A stretch of DNA of 52,949 nucleotides from Aneurinibacillus danicus (GCF_007991215.1 NZ_BJXX01000098.1:1-52949), one strand, 5' to 3'. Shown: positions 26,357 through 40,530, numbered from the stretch's first letter. Made by a program: numbers and translations. Notes: a model not told the origin generated them from the letters alone.

Positions 26357-26512
26357 TTATTGTCGGTTATCCTTGATGCCACTGTCGCGCTGGTTTATTT
26401 CATCCTGCTCGATTTCGTTCACTAAATTGGTGGTGTAAGGCGTTTTCTCCATTTGATTTATCAATGTGTGCACATCCTGCACGTCCTGCTTCTTCTTATT
26501 CTTCTGTGCCAT
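26357..26512 (-). CDS. Small hydrophilic protein, 51 residues
   Basis: A 51-codon ORF starting MAQKNKKKQDVQDVH and ending QRDSGIKDNRQ. GAGGAG lies nine bases before ATG 26512; the ATG at 26521 touches that site and is rejected. It is lysine-rich at the front and acidic later, with no Cys or hydrophobic segment. No family recognised. It is similar in size and style to the protein at 6158-6313. It is oriented away from the ribosomal operon. Confidence 0.55.
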   Translation of the reverse strand: MAQKNKKKQDVQDVHTLINQMEKTPYTTNLVNEIEQDEINQRDSGIKDNRQ

Positions 26513-26783
26513 TGTTTTCATCTCCTCGAATCGGAATGGCGCGGTAAAAACCCGCGTGTTCCTTCTTAACGTGCAGCAACACACGACAGTTTATACATTG
26601 AATGAATTGTCTGATTGAATGCGATATACTGCTTAGGCAGATTCACGGAATTTCGGATGCGCTGGCAGAGGCGTAGCTGGCCCAAAAAAGTTAAATATAA
26701 AATCTTGCATTTTAATTTGGTATACGATAGAATATTCAGGGTCTGAGTCATTACATAAAGAATGATGAAGATAAAGAAAAACC

Positions 26784-26812
26784 TTGCATTCAGCCTATAT
26801 TTTCGATATAAT
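26784..26812 (+). promoter_or_regulatory. Promoter of the S10 ribosomal operon
   Basis: TTGCAT (26784-26789), 17-base spacer, TATAAT (26807-26812). It lies 136 bases before rpsJ. The noncoding stretch 26513-26947 contains this promoter and the leader; 26600-26780 shows nothing else I can name. Confidence 0.8.
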
Positions 26813-26818
26813 GTTGAA

Positions 26819-27256
<438 letters not shown>

Positions 27257-27346
27257 GGTTTGACGACAAACCAACAATGTTATAGCGATTATATAATGAA
27301 CGGAAATAAATACATGAATTTGATTACTCAATAGGAGGTGGCTATC

Positions 27347-27979
27347 ATGACCAAAGGAATCTTAGGTAGAAAAATTGGGATGACCCAGGTTTTTACTGCT
27401 GAAGGTATCGTAGTTCCAGTAACTGTTATCGAAGCAGGTCCTTGCGTGGTTCTTCAAAAGAAGGATCAAACGACTGATGGATATGAAGCAATTCAAATTG
27501 GTTTCGCTGACAAGAAAGAAGTGCGTGCCAACAAGCCTGAAAAAGGCCATGCAGCAAAAGCTAACACAACGCCTAAGCGCTTCATTCGTGAACTTCGTAA
27601 TGTTGATTTGGCAGGGTACGAAGTTGGTCAAGAATTAAAAGCTGATATTTTTGCAGAGGGAGACATTGTTGACGTAACCGGCACATCAAAAGGTAAAGGA
27701 TTTGCTGGTGCTATCAAGCGTCACGGCCAATCTCGCGGACCGATGGCTCACGGTTCCCGTTACCATCGTCGTCCTGGTTCCATGGGCTCTATCGCAGCTA
27801 ACCGTGTACTGAAAGGTAAAGCATTGCCTGGACGTATGGGCGGAGAGAAAGTTACGGTTCAAAACCTTGAAGTGGTTTCTGTTGATGCAGACCGCAACTT
27901 GCTGTTAATTAAAGGTGCTATTCCGGGACCTAAAAATAGCTTCGTAGTTGTAAAAACTGCCGTTAAAGGCAGCAAATAA
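27347..27979 (+). CDS. rplC: 50S ribosomal protein L3
   Basis: 210 residues; [16 protein letters not shown] at the start, and [20 protein letters not shown] for the extended loop reaching the peptidyl-transferase area. ATG 27347 with AGGAGGTG upstream is chosen over an upstream start three codons earlier. It binds early in 50S assembly. Second gene of the S10 operon, 90 bases after rpsJ. Confidence 0.98.
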   Translation: MTKGILGRKIGMTQVFTAEGIVVPVTVIEAGPCVVLQKKDQTTDGYEAIQIGFADKKEVRANKPEKGHAAKANTTPKRFIRELRNVDLAGYEVGQELKADIFAEGDIVDVTGTSKGKGFAGAIKRHGQSRGPMAHGSRYHRRPGSMGSIAANRVLKGKALPGRMGGEKVTVQNLEVVSVDADRNLLLIKGAIPGPKNSFVVVKTAVKGSK

Positions 27980-27999
27980 GCAAGAAAGGAGGACTCGCA

Positions 28000-28623
28000 A
28001 TGCCTAAAGTAACACTTTTCAATCAAGATGGCTCTCAAGTAGGTGAAATCGAACTGTCCGATGCGGTATTCGGTATCGAGCCGAACGAGGCAGTGCTTGC
28101 CGATGCAGTTATCATGCAACAGGCTTCCCGTCGTGCAGGTACGCACGCTGTAAAAAACCGTTCCGCAGTAAGCGGTGGTGGTCGTAAGCCTTGGAAACAA
28201 AAAGGAACAGGACGCGCTCGTCAAGGTAGCATTCGCTCCCCTCAATGGGTAGGCGGCGGTGTGGTTTTCGGACCGACTCCTCGCAGCTACGCTTACAAGC
28301 TTCCTAAAAAAGTTCGTCGCCTGGCGATTAAATCTGCTCTGTCTTCTAAAGTGCAGAACGAAGAGATTCTGGTATTGGATGCCCTGAATTTCGACGCACC
28401 GAAGACAAAAGAAATGGTAAAAGTGCTCGGAAATCTGAAAGTGGACAACAAAGTGCTTGTTGTTACAGGTGAATACAATGACAATGTGGCGCTGTCCGCT
28501 CGCAACATTCCTGGCGTGAAATTCGTTCCCGCTAACGGAATCAATGTTCTTGATGTTCTGCATCACGACAAGTTGCTGATTACGAAGGATGCAGTCGCAA
28601 AAGTTGAGGAGGTGCTTGCATAA
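28000..28623 (+). CDS. rplD: 50S ribosomal protein L4
   Basis: 207 residues with the exit-tunnel loop sequence [23 protein letters not shown] near residues 60-85. L4 lines the exit tunnel; in some bacteria it also represses the S10 operon. Its stop overlaps the rplW start by one base. Confidence 0.98.
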   Translation: MPKVTLFNQDGSQVGEIELSDAVFGIEPNEAVLADAVIMQQASRRAGTHAVKNRSAVSGGGRKPWKQKGTGRARQGSIRSPQWVGGGVVFGPTPRSYAYKLPKKVRRLAIKSALSSKVQNEEILVLDALNFDAPKTKEMVKVLGNLKVDNKVLVVTGEYNDNVALSARNIPGVKFVPANGINVLDVLHHDKLLITKDAVAKVEEVLA

Positions 28624-28913
28624 TGAAAGATCCTCGCGATATTATCAAGCGCCCGGTTATTACCGAACGTACTGCTGACATGATGGCCAGCAACAAATAC
28701 GTATTCGAAGTTGATTTACGTGCAAACAAAACGGAAATCAAAGATGCGATTCAGCGCATTTTCGATGTGAAAGTTGTAAACGTAAATACAATGCGTGTTA
28801 AAGGTAAGCCGAAGCGCGTAGGTAAATTCTTTGGACGTCGTTCTGACTGGAAAAAAGCGATCGTTCAGCTGAGTGAAGATAGCAAAGCTCTTGAGTTCTT
28901 TGAAGGTGTTTAA
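28623..28913 (+). CDS. rplW: 50S ribosomal protein L23
   Basis: 96 residues; [19 protein letters not shown] is typical. L23 sits at the tunnel exit, where trigger factor and SRP dock. Start overlaps the rplD stop (TAATG), indicating translational coupling. Confidence 0.98.
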   Translation: MKDPRDIIKRPVITERTADMMASNKYVFEVDLRANKTEIKDAIQRIFDVKVVNVNTMRVKGKPKRVGKFFGRRSDWKKAIVQLSEDSKALEFFEGV

Positions 28914-28944
28914 TTCGTAAGACAGAGCGAAGGAGGGAAAACAA

Positions 28945-29775
28945 ATGGCAATTAAAAAGTATAAACCGACTTCTCCTGGTCGCCGTCAAATGACTGTGTC
29001 TACTTTTGAAGAGATTACAACTTCCAAGCCGGAAAAATCTCTGCTTGCGCCGAAAAACAAAAAAGCTGGACGCAACAACCAAGGTAAAATCACGGTTCGT
29101 CATCACGGTGGCGGTCATAAGCAGAAGTATCGTATCATTGACTTCAAACGTAACAAAGACGGTATTCCAGGTCGTGTTGCTACAATCGAGTACGATCCGA
29201 ACCGTTCCGCAAATATCGCGCTGATTAACTACGTTGATGGTGAGAAGCGCTACATCCTGGCTCCGAATGGTCTGCAAGTAGGCATGACTGTTGTATCCGG
29301 TCCGGATGCTGATATCAAAGTAGGTAACGCACTGCCGCTGGCTAACATCCCGGTAGGTACGGTTATCCACAATATCGAATTAAAAGCAGGCAAAGGCGGC
29401 CAGCTCGTTCGTTCCGCTGGTGCTGAAGCTCAATTGCTTGGCCGCGATGGTGACTATGTAATCGTTCGTCTGGCTTCCGGCGAGACTCGTATGATTCGCA
29501 AAGAGTGCCGCGCAACCATCGGTCAAGTTGGTAACTTAGAACATGAACTTATCAACATCGGTAAAGCAGGTCGTTCCCGCTGGTTAGGCAAGCGCCCGAC
29601 AGTCCGCGGTTCTGTAATGAACCCGAACGATCACCCGCACGGTGGTGGTGAAGGTCGCGCTCCGATCGGTCGCAGCGGTCCGCTCACTCCTTGGGGCAAA
29701 CCGACGCTTGGTGCGAAGACTCGCAAGAAAAACAAACAATCCAGCAAGTATATTATCCGCAGCCGCAAGAAGTAA
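28945..29775 (+). CDS. rplB: 50S ribosomal protein L2
   Basis: 276 residues, the normal length. [12 protein letters not shown] near residue 52 and [20 protein letters not shown] with the conserved HPHGGGEGR are visible; the latter region contains the His implicated near the peptidyl-transferase centre. AAGGAGGG precedes the ATG. Confidence 0.98.
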   Translation: MAIKKYKPTSPGRRQMTVSTFEEITTSKPEKSLLAPKNKKAGRNNQGKITVRHHGGGHKQKYRIIDFKRNKDGIPGRVATIEYDPNRSANIALINYVDGEKRYILAPNGLQVGMTVVSGPDADIKVGNALPLANIPVGTVIHNIELKAGKGGQLVRSAGAEAQLLGRDGDYVIVRLASGETRMIRKECRATIGQVGNLEHELINIGKAGRSRWLGKRPTVRGSVMNPNDHPHGGGEGRAPIGRSGPLTPWGKPTLGAKTRKKNKQSSKYIIRSRKK

Positions 29776-29787
29776 TGCTGCTTAACA

Positions 29788-29813
29788 AGGTGCGGTTGCA
29801 GGGCACCGCACTT
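29788..29813 (+). other. Intercistronic hairpin between rplB and rpsS
   Basis: AAGGTGCGG pairs with CCGCACTT across a short loop. No T-run follows. Possibly an mRNA processing or stability element inside the operon. Confidence 0.35.
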
Positions 29814-29836
29814 CTATTACGAAGGGAGGTTCATTC

Positions 29837-30115
29837 ATGGGACGCAGCTTAAAAAAGGGACCTTTTGTTGATGATCATTTAATGAAAAAGGTCGAAGAGC
29901 AAAACGCAAAAGGCGACAAAAAAGTAATCAAAACTTGGTCTCGTCGCTCTACAATCTTCCCGGATTTCGTCGGTCACACATTCGCGGTGTACGATGGCCG
30001 CAAGCACGTACCTGTATATGTAACCGAAGATATGGTCGGACACAAACTCGGAGAATTCGCTCCGACTCGTACTTTTAAAGGTCACGTTGATGCCGACAAG
30101 AAAACAAGAAGATAA
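29837..30115 (+). CDS. rpsS: 30S ribosomal protein S19
   Basis: 92 residues starting [18 protein letters not shown], with [19 protein letters not shown] and a basic C-terminus. S19 forms a complex with S13 in the 30S head. GAAGGGAGG upstream; 61 bases after rplB. Confidence 0.98.
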   Translation: MGRSLKKGPFVDDHLMKKVEEQNAKGDKKVIKTWSRRSTIFPDFVGHTFAVYDGRKHVPVYVTEDMVGHKLGEFAPTRTFKGHVDADKKTRR

Positions 30116-30149
30116 TGGATACGTCCAAGTAAGAGAGGGGGTTACTTAA

Positions 30150-30482
30150 ATGGAAGCGAAAGCGGTAGCTCGTTATGTCCGGATTGCTCCTCGCAAAATG
30201 CGTCTGGTAGTTGACTTAATCCGTGGTAAGCAAGTAGGTGAAGCGATTGCGATTTTAAAGCACACGCCGAAAGCAGCATCTCCGGTTATTGAGAAAGTAT
30301 TACTGTCAGCTGTTGCGAATGCTGAGCACAACATGAATTTAGATGCTAATAACCTGGTTGTTAGCAAGGTATTTGTCGACGAAGGTCCGACACTGAAACG
30401 TTTCCGTCCTCGTGCAATGGGTCGTGCGAGCCGGATCAATAAGCGTACAAGTCACGTAACGGTAATTTTATCCGAGAAATAA
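30150..30482 (+). CDS. rplV: 50S ribosomal protein L22
   Basis: 110 residues with the tunnel beta-hairpin region [22 protein letters not shown], where macrolide-resistance changes occur in other species. The hairpin appears wild-type in length. 13 bases before rpsC. Confidence 0.98.
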   Translation: MEAKAVARYVRIAPRKMRLVVDLIRGKQVGEAIAILKHTPKAASPVIEKVLLSAVANAEHNMNLDANNLVVSKVFVDEGPTLKRFRPRAMGRASRINKRTSHVTVILSEK

Positions 30483-30495
30483 GGAGGGATAGCGA

Positions 30496-31158
30496 GTGGG
30501 TCAGAAAGTTAACCCGGTAGGACTTCGGGTTGGCATTATCCGCGACTGGGAATCCAAGTGGTTCGCAGAGAAAGATTATGCTAATCTGTTACACGAAGAT
30601 CTAAAGGTCCGTGAATATGTTAAAACCCAGTTGAAAGACGCTTCTGTTTCTACTATTGAAATTGAGCGTGCGGCCAACCGTTTAAATGTTACTATCCACA
30701 CTGCTAAGCCAGGTATGGTTATTGGTAAAGGTGGTAGCGAAGTAGAAAAGCTTCGTAAAGCACTGTCTACTCTAACAGGCAAAAGAGTGCATATCAACAT
30801 CAATGAAATTAAAAATCCTGATATGGATGCAACCCTTGTTGCGCAAAGCATCGCGCGTCAATTGGAAAACCGTATTTCCTTCCGTCGTGCGCAGAAGCAA
30901 TCTCTGCAGCGTACAATGCGTGCAGGCGCTCAGGGTATCAAAACAATGGTAAGCGGACGTCTTGGCGGCGCGGATATCGCCCGTTCTGAAGGATACAGTG
31001 AAGGTACGGTTCCGCTGCACACATTGCGTGCTGACATTGATTACGGTACAGCTGAAGCCGATACTACGTACGGCAAAATCGGCGTTAAAGTATGGATTTA
31101 TCGCGGAGAAGTTCTTCCTCAGGCGAAGAAGAGAACTGAAGAGGAAGGAGGCCAATAA
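30496..31158 (+). CDS. rpsC: 30S ribosomal protein S3
   Basis: 220 residues with GTG start and GGAGGG upstream. The KH-domain sequence [17 protein letters not shown] is near residues 75-90. S3 helps form the mRNA entry helicase with S4 and S5. The C-terminus ends RTEEEGGQ. Two bases before rplP. Confidence 0.98.
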   Translation: MGQKVNPVGLRVGIIRDWESKWFAEKDYANLLHEDLKVREYVKTQLKDASVSTIEIERAANRLNVTIHTAKPGMVIGKGGSEVEKLRKALSTLTGKRVHININEIKNPDMDATLVAQSIARQLENRISFRRAQKQSLQRTMRAGAQGIKTMVSGRLGGADIARSEGYSEGTVPLHTLRADIDYGTAEADTTYGKIGVKVWIYRGEVLPQAKKRTEEEGGQ

Positions 31159-31160
31159 TC

Positions 31161-31595
31161 ATGTTGATCCCTAAACGCGTAAAACACCGCAAACAACATC
31201 GCGGAAAAATGAGAGGGCAAGCAAAAGGCGGCACTCAGGTAACGTTCGGTGAATATGGCCTTCAAGCTTTGGAAGCCTCTTGGGTAACAAACCGTCAAAT
31301 CGAAGCCGCTCGTATTGCGATGACTCGTTACATCAAACGCGGCGGTAAAGTATGGATTAAAATTTTCCCAGACAAACCGGTTACTGCGAAGCCGCTTGAA
31401 GTACGGATGGGTTCCGGTAAAGGTTCAGTTGAGAGCTGGGTAGCAATCGTAAAACCCGGAAAAGTAATGTTTGAGCTGGCTGGTGTACCTGAAGAGGTCG
31501 CTCGTGAAGCAATGCGTCTGGCCATGCACAAGCTTCCGGTTAAATGTAAGTTTGTAAAACGGGAAGAATTGGGTGGTGACGCAAATGAAAGCTAA
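31161..31595 (+). CDS. rplP: 50S ribosomal protein L16
   Basis: 144 residues; [19 protein letters not shown] start and [18 protein letters not shown] core. L16 lies near the A-site tRNA elbow and organises 23S helix 89. It overlaps rpmC by 11 bases. Confidence 0.98.
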   Translation: MLIPKRVKHRKQHRGKMRGQAKGGTQVTFGEYGLQALEASWVTNRQIEAARIAMTRYIKRGGKVWIKIFPDKPVTAKPLEVRMGSGKGSVESWVAIVKPGKVMFELAGVPEEVAREAMRLAMHKLPVKCKFVKREELGGDANES

Positions 31596-31782
31596 TGAAA
31601 TTCGCAACCTAACCACTGCCGAAATTGAACAAAAAGTAACTTCTATGAAAGAAGAACTTTTTAACCTCCGTTTTCAATTAGCGACTGGTCAATTAGACAA
31701 CCCTGCACGTATCCGTCAAGTGCGTAAAGATATCGCAAGAGCAAAAACGATTCTGCGTGAACGTGAATTAGGCATTAGCTAA
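31585..31782 (+). CDS. rpmC: 50S ribosomal protein L29
   Basis: 65 residues, all helical, [18 protein letters not shown] start. ATG 31585 within the end of rplP is preferred to GTG 31573, since family members begin MK(A/V)NEI. L29 lies at the tunnel exit beside L23. Confidence 0.96.
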   Translation: MKANEIRNLTTAEIEQKVTSMKEELFNLRFQLATGQLDNPARIRQVRKDIARAKTILRERELGIS

Positions 31783-31806
31783 TAGATTAGAGAGGAGGTC
31801 GCAAAC

Positions 31807-32073
31807 ATGGCAGAAGAACGCAATGCACGTAAAGTTGTTCTTGGTCGAGTTGTTTCCGACAAAATGGACAAAACAATCGTTGTTCTGGTCGAAACATACA
31901 AAAAGCACCCGCTGTACGGAAAGCGTGTGAAATACTCCAAGAAATTTAAAGCTCATGATGAGCAAAATACTGCAAAAATCGGCGATCTGGTAAAAATCAT
32001 GGAAACTCGTCCGCTGTCCAAAGACAAGCGCTTCAGACTGGTTGAAGTGGTTGAGAAAGCCGTTATTATCTAA
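31807..32073 (+). CDS. rpsQ: 30S ribosomal protein S17
   Basis: 88 residues; [22 protein letters not shown] and the H-P-L-Y-G-K-R signature are present. A primary 16S-binding protein with an OB fold. GAGGAGGTCGC upstream. 43 bases before rplN; that gap contains no obvious control element. Confidence 0.97.
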   Translation: MAEERNARKVVLGRVVSDKMDKTIVVLVETYKKHPLYGKRVKYSKKFKAHDEQNTAKIGDLVKIMETRPLSKDKRFRLVEVVEKAVII

Positions 32074-32116
32074 TTTAAATTGAACGTTTAGGTACATCTG
32101 AAGGGAGGGACTCTCC

Positions 32117-32485
32117 GTGATCCAAACTCAAACTCGTTTGCGTGTAGCCGATAACTCCGGTGCAAAAGAATTAATGTGCATTAAAGTATTAGGCGGTTCC
32201 GGCCGTAAATTTGCTAACATTGGTGACGTTGTTGTTTGTTCGGTGAAACAAGCAACACCCGGCGGCGTTGTTAAGAAGGGCGACGTAGTAAAGGCTGTTA
32301 TCGTGCGTTCTAAGAGTGGTTCTCGCCGTAAAGACGGTTCTTACATCCGTTTCGACGAAAACGCAGCGGTTATCGTTCGTGATGACAAAAGCCCGCGCGG
32401 AACTCGTATTTTCGGACCGGTTGCCCGGGAACTTCGTGACAAAGACTTCATGAAGATCGTTTCTCTGGCTCCTGAAGTACTGTAA
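32117..32485 (+). CDS. rplN: 50S ribosomal protein L14
   Basis: 122 residues with GTG start. [22 protein letters not shown] is typical; L14 helps form intersubunit bridges and is the binding site of the silencing factor RsfS. First gene of what is the spc operon in E. coli, here continuous with S10. Confidence 0.98.
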   Translation: MIQTQTRLRVADNSGAKELMCIKVLGGSGRKFANIGDVVVCSVKQATPGGVVKKGDVVKAVIVRSKSGSRRKDGSYIRFDENAAVIVRDDKSPRGTRIFGPVARELRDKDFMKIVSLAPEVL

Positions 32486-32530
32486 ATCCTGCTTACAAAG
32501 GTATTAAGTTAAACATAAGGAGGTGCCGTC

Positions 32531-32860
32531 ATGTCCGAACAAAAGAAACTGCACGTGAAATCCGGTGACAACGTTGTTGTTATCAGCGGTAAAGATAAAG
32601 GCAAAAAAGGTCGCATTCTCGCTGCTTACCCGAAAACAGGCCGTGTGCTTGTAGAAGGCGTAAACATGGTGAAGAAACACACGCGTCCGAATGCCAACAA
32701 CCCGCAGGGCGGTATCGTTACGCAAGAAGCTCCGATTCACGCTTCCAACGTAATGATCGTAGACCCGAAAACGGGCGAGCCGACTCGTATCGGTTCCAAA
32801 GTTGTGGACGGAAAGAAAGTACGCATTGCAAAAAAATCTGGCGAAGTATTGGATAAGTAG
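32531..32860 (+). CDS. rplX: 50S ribosomal protein L24
   Basis: 109 residues; KOW motif [22 protein letters not shown] near the start. An early assembly protein of the 50S subunit at the tunnel exit region. AAGGAGGTG upstream; C-terminus KSGEVLDK. Confidence 0.97.
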   Translation: MSEQKKLHVKSGDNVVVISGKDKGKKGRILAAYPKTGRVLVEGVNMVKKHTRPNANNPQGGIVTQEAPIHASNVMIVDPKTGEPTRIGSKVVDGKKVRIAKKSGEVLDK

Positions 32861-32885
32861 TCAGGTCGGAAAGGAGGTCATCTAA

Positions 32886-33428
32886 ATGGCTGCAAGAATG
32901 TTAGAGCAATATAAAGAAAAAATTTCTCCTGCGTTAATGCAGAAGTTCGGATATAAGTCTATTATGCAGGTTCCGAAAATCGAGAAAGTCGTTATTAACA
33001 TGGGTCTGGGTGATGCAGTTTCCAACCCGAAAATTCTGGACAGCGCGGTTCGTGACCTGGAGGCAATCGCAGGTCAGAAGCCGGTTATCACTCGCGCGAA
33101 GAAGTCTATCGCCGGTTTCCGTCTTCGTGAAGGTATGCCGATCGGTGCGAAAGTGACGCTGCGCGGTGAGCGTATGTATCACTTCCTGGACAAATTATTC
33201 AACATCTCTCTTCCTCGTGTACGTGACTTCCGTGGTATCTCCAACAAGGCGTTCGACGGTCGTGGAAACTACACACTGGGATTGAAAGAGCAATTGATCT
33301 TCCCGGAAATCGAGTACGATAAAGTAGACGCTATCCGCGGAATGGACATCGTAATCGTAACGACAGCACAAACGGACGAAGAAGGCCGCGAACTGTTAAC
33401 ACAATTGGGCGCTCCTTTCGCCAAGTAA
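32886..33428 (+). CDS. rplE: 50S ribosomal protein L5
   Basis: 180 residues; [19 protein letters not shown] and [15 protein letters not shown] are family hallmarks. L5 binds 5S rRNA and contacts P-site tRNA with S13. AAGGAGGTC upstream. Confidence 0.98.
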   Translation: MAARMLEQYKEKISPALMQKFGYKSIMQVPKIEKVVINMGLGDAVSNPKILDSAVRDLEAIAGQKPVITRAKKSIAGFRLREGMPIGAKVTLRGERMYHFLDKLFNISLPRVRDFRGISNKAFDGRGNYTLGLKEQLIFPEIEYDKVDAIRGMDIVIVTTAQTDEEGRELLTQLGAPFAK

Positions 33429-33461
33429 TTTCGGATTCCTATACGACAAGGAGGGAAACAC

Positions 33462-33647
33462 GTGGCTAAAAAATCAATGATCGTGAAACAGCAACGTAAG
33501 CCGAAGTTTAAAGTGCAGGCCTACACACGCTGCGAACGTTGTGGTCGTCCGCACTCTGTGTATCGCAAATTTAAACTTTGCCGCATTTGTATTCGCGACT
33601 TAGCATACCAAGGCCAATTGCCTGGAGTGAAGAAAGCAAGCTGGTAA
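33462..33647 (+). CDS. rpsN: 30S ribosomal protein S14, zinc-binding type
   Basis: 61 residues with GTG start. Cysteines C24, C27, C40 and C43 form the zinc ribbon of the short C+ S14 form. This is the housekeeping version; its zinc-free paralog is induced under zinc limitation elsewhere in many Bacillota. Confidence 0.97.
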   Translation: MAKKSMIVKQQRKPKFKVQAYTRCERCGRPHSVYRKFKLCRICIRDLAYQGQLPGVKKASW

Positions 33648-33676
33648 TCCCGCAAAATGGGAAGGAGGTTAAACAT

Positions 33677-34075
33677 ATGGTAATGACAGATCCAATTGCA
33701 GATATGCTTACTCGCATTCGCAATGCCAACATGGTGCGTCATGAGAAGCTGGAAGTACCTGCTTCCAAAATCAAGCACGCAATCGCGAACCTGCTGAAAG
33801 AAGAAGGCTTCATCCGTGACGTAGAATATGTAGAAGATAACAAACAAGGCATTCTTCGTCTTTTTCTGAAATATGGTGCGGACAACGAACGTGTAATCAA
33901 TGGTCTGAAGCGCATCAGTAAGCCTGGCCTGCGCGTATACGCCGGCAAAGACGAAATTCCTCGTGTTTTGGGCGGATTGGGAATCGCTATTCTTTCTACG
34001 TCTAAAGGCGTAATGACTGACAAACAAGCTCGCCAGCAACAGGTGGGCGGCGAAGTAATAGCATACATTTGGTAA
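33677..34075 (+). CDS. rpsH: 30S ribosomal protein S8
   Basis: 132 residues from ATG 33677 (AAGGAGG eight bases upstream); [18 protein letters not shown] is the family start. The longer frame from 33578 lies in rpsN and is rejected. S8 binds 16S helix 21 and, in E. coli, represses the spc operon. Confidence 0.97.
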   Translation: MVMTDPIADMLTRIRNANMVRHEKLEVPASKIKHAIANLLKEEGFIRDVEYVEDNKQGILRLFLKYGADNERVINGLKRISKPGLRVYAGKDEIPRVLGGLGIAILSTSKGVMTDKQARQQQVGGEVIAYIW

Positions 34076-34105
34076 TACATTCGACAACGAATGGAGGTGT
34101 AACGA

Positions 34106-34645
34106 ATGTCCCGTATTGGTAAAAAACCGATCGCTATTCCTGATGGAGTAGAGGTAAAACTTGATGGCACAGTACTGACTGTAAAGGGGCCGAAGGGTAC
34201 CCTGACTCGTACGCTTCACAATGAAGTGAATGTGAAAGTGGAAGGTAACGAAATCATCGTTGAGCGCCCTTCTGATCATAAACTGCACCGCGCATTGCAC
34301 GGTACAACTCGCAGTATTATCGCCAACATGGTAGAAGGTGTAACGAACGGATTTGCTAAAACACTGGAACTGGTTGGTGTAGGTTACCGTGCTGCTAAGA
34401 GCGGCAGCAACCTGACTCTGAGCGTTGGATACTCTCACCCAGTTGAAATCACTCCGGAAGAAGGCATTGAATTCGAAGTTCCGGCTCAAACGCAAATCGT
34501 CGTTAAAGGTATCGACAAAGAGCGCGTAGGTCAAGTGGCTTCTGAAATTCGTGCGGTACGTAAGCCTGAACCTTACAAAGGTAAAGGTATTCGCTACCAG
34601 GGCGAGCGCGTACGTCGTAAAGAAGGTAAAACTGGTAAGAAGTAA
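34106..34645 (+). CDS. rplF: 50S ribosomal protein L6
   Basis: 179 residues; [20 protein letters not shown] start and [18 protein letters not shown]-terminus. L6 sits at the factor-binding side near the sarcin-ricin loop. Normal length. Confidence 0.98.
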   Translation: MSRIGKKPIAIPDGVEVKLDGTVLTVKGPKGTLTRTLHNEVNVKVEGNEIIVERPSDHKLHRALHGTTRSIIANMVEGVTNGFAKTLELVGVGYRAAKSGSNLTLSVGYSHPVEITPEEGIEFEVPAQTQIVVKGIDKERVGQVASEIRAVRKPEPYKGKGIRYQGERVRRKEGKTGKK

Positions 34646-34680
34646 TCGCTAAGGCGTATGTAAGAAAGGAGTGACATAAC

Positions 34681-35049
34681 GTGATCTCGAAACAAGATAA
34701 AAACAAAGCACGGAAGAAAAGACACTTGCGTGTTCGTAAGAAAATTTCCGGTACGGCTCAAGTTCCCCGTTTGAACGTATACCGTTCTTCCAATCATATT
34801 TATGCTCAACTCATCGACGACGTAGCGGGCGTAACGATCGCTTCTGCTTCTACTCTTGATCCTGAGCTGAAAGGTCAAATAAGCCATGGAGGAAACCAGG
34901 AAGCCGCTGCGAAAGTCGGCGAACTGATCGCGAAACGCAGTGTCGAAAAAGGCATAAAAGAAGTCGTGTTCGACCGCGGTGGATATCTGTATCACGGACG
35001 TATTAAAACTCTTGCAGAAGCTGCACGCGAAGCGGGTCTGCAATTCTAA
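34681..35049 (+). CDS. rplR: 50S ribosomal protein L18
   Basis: 122 residues with GTG start and GAAAGGAGTGACAT upstream. The basic N-terminus and [22 protein letters not shown] are typical. L18 binds 5S rRNA with L5. Confidence 0.97.
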   Translation: MISKQDKNKARKKRHLRVRKKISGTAQVPRLNVYRSSNHIYAQLIDDVAGVTIASASTLDPELKGQISHGGNQEAAAKVGELIAKRSVEKGIKEVVFDRGGYLYHGRIKTLAEAAREAGLQF

Positions 35050-35085
35050 TTGAACGAAATTCCTTACACAAGGAGGGAAAACTTC

Positions 35086-35583
35086 ATGCGTATTGACGCT
35101 TCGAACCTGGAGCTGGAAGAGAAAGTAGTCGCCATTAACCGCGTTGCGAAGGTTGTTAAAGGTGGACGCCGTTTCAGCTTCAGCGCTCTAGTAGTCGTTG
35201 GCGACAAGAACGGACACGTAGGCTGCGGCATGGGTAAAGCCCAAGAGGTACCGGACGCGATCCGTAAAGCCATCGAAGATGCAAAGAAAAACCTGATTAA
35301 AGTTCCGCTCGTAGGAACAACTCTGCCTCACGAAGTAAATGGACGCTTCGGTGCCGGTAAAGTATTCATGAAGCCTGCTGCAGAAGGTACCGGAGTTATC
35401 GCCGGTGGCCCGGTTCGTGCGGTGCTCGAGCTTGCTGGTGTAGGCGATGTATTAAGTAAGTCTCTGGGCTCTAACAATCCGATTAACATGGTTCACGCTA
35501 CGTTAGAAGGTTTAAGTCGCCTGAAAACTGCCGACCAAGTTGCAAAACTGCGCGGTAAAACTGCGGAAGAGCTTTTAGGTTAG
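35086..35583 (+). CDS. rpsE: 30S ribosomal protein S5
   Basis: 165 residues from ATG 35086 with AAGGAGGG upstream; the earlier frame start at 35050 lacks a site. [18 protein letters not shown] and [13 protein letters not shown] are family motifs. S5 affects accuracy and mRNA entry. Confidence 0.97.
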   Translation: MRIDASNLELEEKVVAINRVAKVVKGGRRFSFSALVVVGDKNGHVGCGMGKAQEVPDAIRKAIEDAKKNLIKVPLVGTTLPHEVNGRFGAGKVFMKPAAEGTGVIAGGPVRAVLELAGVGDVLSKSLGSNNPINMVHATLEGLSRLKTADQVAKLRGKTAEELLG

Positions 35584-35597
35584 GAGGGACTTAGATC

Positions 35598-35783
35598 ATG
35601 GCAAAATTGCAAATCACCCTCAAAAGAAGTCTGATCGGTCGCACGCAAAAACAAAAAGCGACTGTAGCAGCTCTCGGTCTTCGCAAAATCCACCAGACAG
35701 TTGTGAAAGAAGACAATGCCGCCATGCGTGGTATGGTGGAAAAGGTGAAGCATATGGTTGAAGTTAAGGAAATCGCTGAGTAA
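35598..35783 (+). CDS. rpmD: 50S ribosomal protein L30
   Basis: 61 residues; [20 protein letters not shown] and [16 protein letters not shown] are typical of bacterial L30. 14 bases after rpsE, with GGAGGGAC upstream. Confidence 0.97.
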   Translation: MAKLQITLKRSLIGRTQKQKATVAALGLRKIHQTVVKEDNAAMRGMVEKVKHMVEVKEIAE

Positions 35784-35814
35784 TAGATATCTTGCTTAAA
35801 GAGGAGGTGCAACG

Positions 35815-36254
35815 ATGAAATTACACGAAATCAAACCTGCTGAAGGTTCCCGTCACACTCGTAAGCGTGTGGGTCGCGGTATCGGTTCTGGAAACGGCAA
35901 AACGGCTGGTCGTGGACACAAAGGGCAAAACGCTCGTTCCGGTGGCGGTGTTCGCCCTGGTTTCGAGGGTGGTCAAAACCCGCTGTATCGTCGTTTACCG
36001 AAGCGTGGTTTTACAAACCCGAACCGTAAAGAATTTGCTATAATCAACCTTGACAAACTGAACCAGTTTGAAGAAGGTACGGTTGTAACACCGGAGTTGC
36101 TTCTTGAAGCTGGCGTAATTAAAAATGCACGTGATGGTGTGAAGATTTTAGGGAATGGAGAACTTAACGTTAAGCTGACGGTTCAAGCCCAGAAGTTTTC
36201 TCAATCCGCGGTTGAGAAGATTGAGGCTCTTGGCGGAAAAACCGAGGTGATCTA

Positions 36255-36255
<1 letters not shown>
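35815..36255 (+). CDS. rplO: 50S ribosomal protein L15
   Basis: 146 residues; [20 protein letters not shown] start and a Gly/Arg-rich [20 protein letters not shown] stretch. Its stop overlaps the secY start by one base (TAATG), coupling a ribosomal gene to the translocon gene. Confidence 0.98.
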
Positions 36256-39003
<2,748 letters not shown>

Positions 39004-39133
39004 ATTTACAATTGTTGTTTCCCTTTGGGATAGATATTGTGTTATGATTGCCGATGGGGATATTGTAAGTTGAACGGCTGAGTTAAGAGTGCATACGCAT
39101 AAGCAGCCATGCTGAAGAAAGGAGAGTGGCTTT

Positions 39134-39352
39134 ATGGCGAAAGAAGATGTAATTGAAGTGGAAGGTACCGTGGTTGAGCCTCTACCAAATGCGATGTTTC
39201 GTGTAGAGCTGGAGAATGGACACAAAGTGCTTGCTCACGTATCCGGTAAAATCCGCATGCATTTCATTCGTATACTCCCGGGTGACAAAGTCACCGTTGA
39301 ATTATCGCCGTATGATTTGACCCGTGGACGGATCACATATCGCTACAAATAG
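39134..39352 (+). CDS. infA: Translation initiation factor IF-1
   Basis: 72 residues, OB fold: [20 protein letters not shown] and [21 protein letters not shown]. Binds the 30S A site during initiation. GAAAGGAGAG upstream. Confidence 0.98.
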   Translation: MAKEDVIEVEGTVVEPLPNAMFRVELENGHKVLAHVSGKIRMHFIRILPGDKVTVELSPYDLTRGRITYRYK

Positions 39353-39370
39353 AGCAGGAAACGTACAGAG

Positions 39371-39403
39371 TTAGAGGTAGCTACTACGACCTCCAACCTC
39401 TAA
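39371..39403 (+). other. Inverted repeats in the infA-rpmJ gap
   Basis: TTAGAGGT (39371-39378) can pair with ACCTCTAA (39396-39403) or, in part, with ACCTCC at 39389-39394. These alternatives exclude each other. The element is 36 bases before rpmJ. Function unknown. Confidence 0.4.
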
Positions 39404-39417
39404 TGCTTCCACTCTAG

Positions 39418-39552
<135 letters not shown>

Positions 39553-39574
39553 TTTATAAGGAGGTGCACGCTAC

Positions 39575-39943
39575 ATGGCACGTATTGCTGGGGTTGACTT
39601 ACCTCGTGACAAGCGCGTAGTTATCGCGTTAACTTACATTTTCGGAATTGGTACTTCCACTGCTTCGAAAATCCTGAGCGAAACAGGGATTGACGAAAAC
39701 ACTCGTGTTCGTGATCTGACCGAAGATGAAGCGGCTAAGCTTCGTGACTATATTGACAAGAACATAAAAGTTGAAGGGGATCTTCGCCGTGAAGTATCTC
39801 TGAACATCAAACGTCTGGTTGAAATCGGCTGCTATCGTGGTGTTCGTCACCGCAAAGGTCTGCCGGTTCGTGGCCAACGTACGAAAACCAACGCGCGTAC
39901 TCGCAAAGGTCCTCGTCGTACCGTTGCGAATAAGAAGAAGTAA
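39575..39943 (+). CDS. rpsM: 30S ribosomal protein S13
   Basis: 122 residues; [20 protein letters not shown] start and the [20 protein letters not shown] tail that contacts P-site tRNA. First of the alpha-operon genes (S13, S11, alpha, L17). Confidence 0.98.
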   Translation: MARIAGVDLPRDKRVVIALTYIFGIGTSTASKILSETGIDENTRVRDLTEDEAAKLRDYIDKNIKVEGDLRREVSLNIKRLVEIGCYRGVRHRKGLPVRGQRTKTNARTRKGPRRTVANKKK

Positions 39944-39958
39944 AGGGGGTAAATGAAG

Positions 39959-40357
39959 TTGGCGAAAAGAAAAGTAGCTGCGACTCGTACTCGTCGCCGT
40001 GATCGCAAAAACATTGAAACTGGTGTAGCTCACATCCGTTCTACGTTTAACAACACCATCGTAACTATCACTGACCCGCACGGAAATGCAATTTCTTGGG
40101 CTAGTGCTGGTGGCCTTGGTTTTAAAGGTTCCCGTAAAAGCACTCCGTTCGCTGCACAAATGGCTGCTGAGCAAGCTGCTAAAGCGGCAATGGAGCATGG
40201 TATGAAAACTGTTGAAGTTATGGTTAAAGGGCCAGGTTCCGGTCGTGAAGCTGCCATCCGTTCCTTACAGGCTACTGGATTGGAAGTTAACATGATCAAA
40301 GACGTAACGCCTATTCCTCACAATGGTTGCCGTCCACCAAAACGTCGTCGTGTATAA
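39959..40357 (+). CDS. rpsK: 30S ribosomal protein S11
   Basis: 132 residues from TTG 39959, giving [20 protein letters not shown] as in relatives, with GGGGG nine bases upstream. ATG 39953, two codons earlier, is the alternative but lies only about three bases from that site. [20 protein letters not shown] and the C-terminal [10 protein letters not shown] are typical. Confidence 0.96.
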   Translation: MAKRKVAATRTRRRDRKNIETGVAHIRSTFNNTIVTITDPHGNAISWASAGGLGFKGSRKSTPFAAQMAAEQAAKAAMEHGMKTVEVMVKGPGSGREAAIRSLQATGLEVNMIKDVTPIPHNGCRPPKRRRV

Positions 40358-40404
40358 TTTGGCAGCAAGTCGCATAAACTAGCAGTTTAAAAAGTTATAC
40401 ACCT

Positions 40405-40530
40405 GTGCATACTATTATAATATGATAAAAACAGGTCTGTGCTTTGGTTGCGATTTACTGGTAACCGCCAAAGGGGAATTCCGGTCGTGGACCTTGAGAC
40501 CCGTCCGGAATTTTCGACGTTTTGAAGGAG
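40405..40530 (+). promoter_or_regulatory. Structured gap before rpoA with possible internal promoter
   Basis: The 183-base gap, large for this operon, contains a TATAAT box near 40415-40420 with a weak -35, and a hairpin AATTCCGG (40477-40484) / CCGGAATT (40505-40512). A smaller GGTT/AACC pairing precedes it. It could set alpha-subunit expression apart from ribosomal proteins. Confidence 0.35.

Noticed and set aside
27859-28566. 235-codon minus-strand ORF
   Set aside because: Antisense to rplC and rplD, which are certain.
33521-34534. Long minus-strand ORF of 337 codons
   Set aside because: Fully antisense to rpsN, rpsH and rplF. Open antisense frames are common opposite ribosomal genes with biased codon use.
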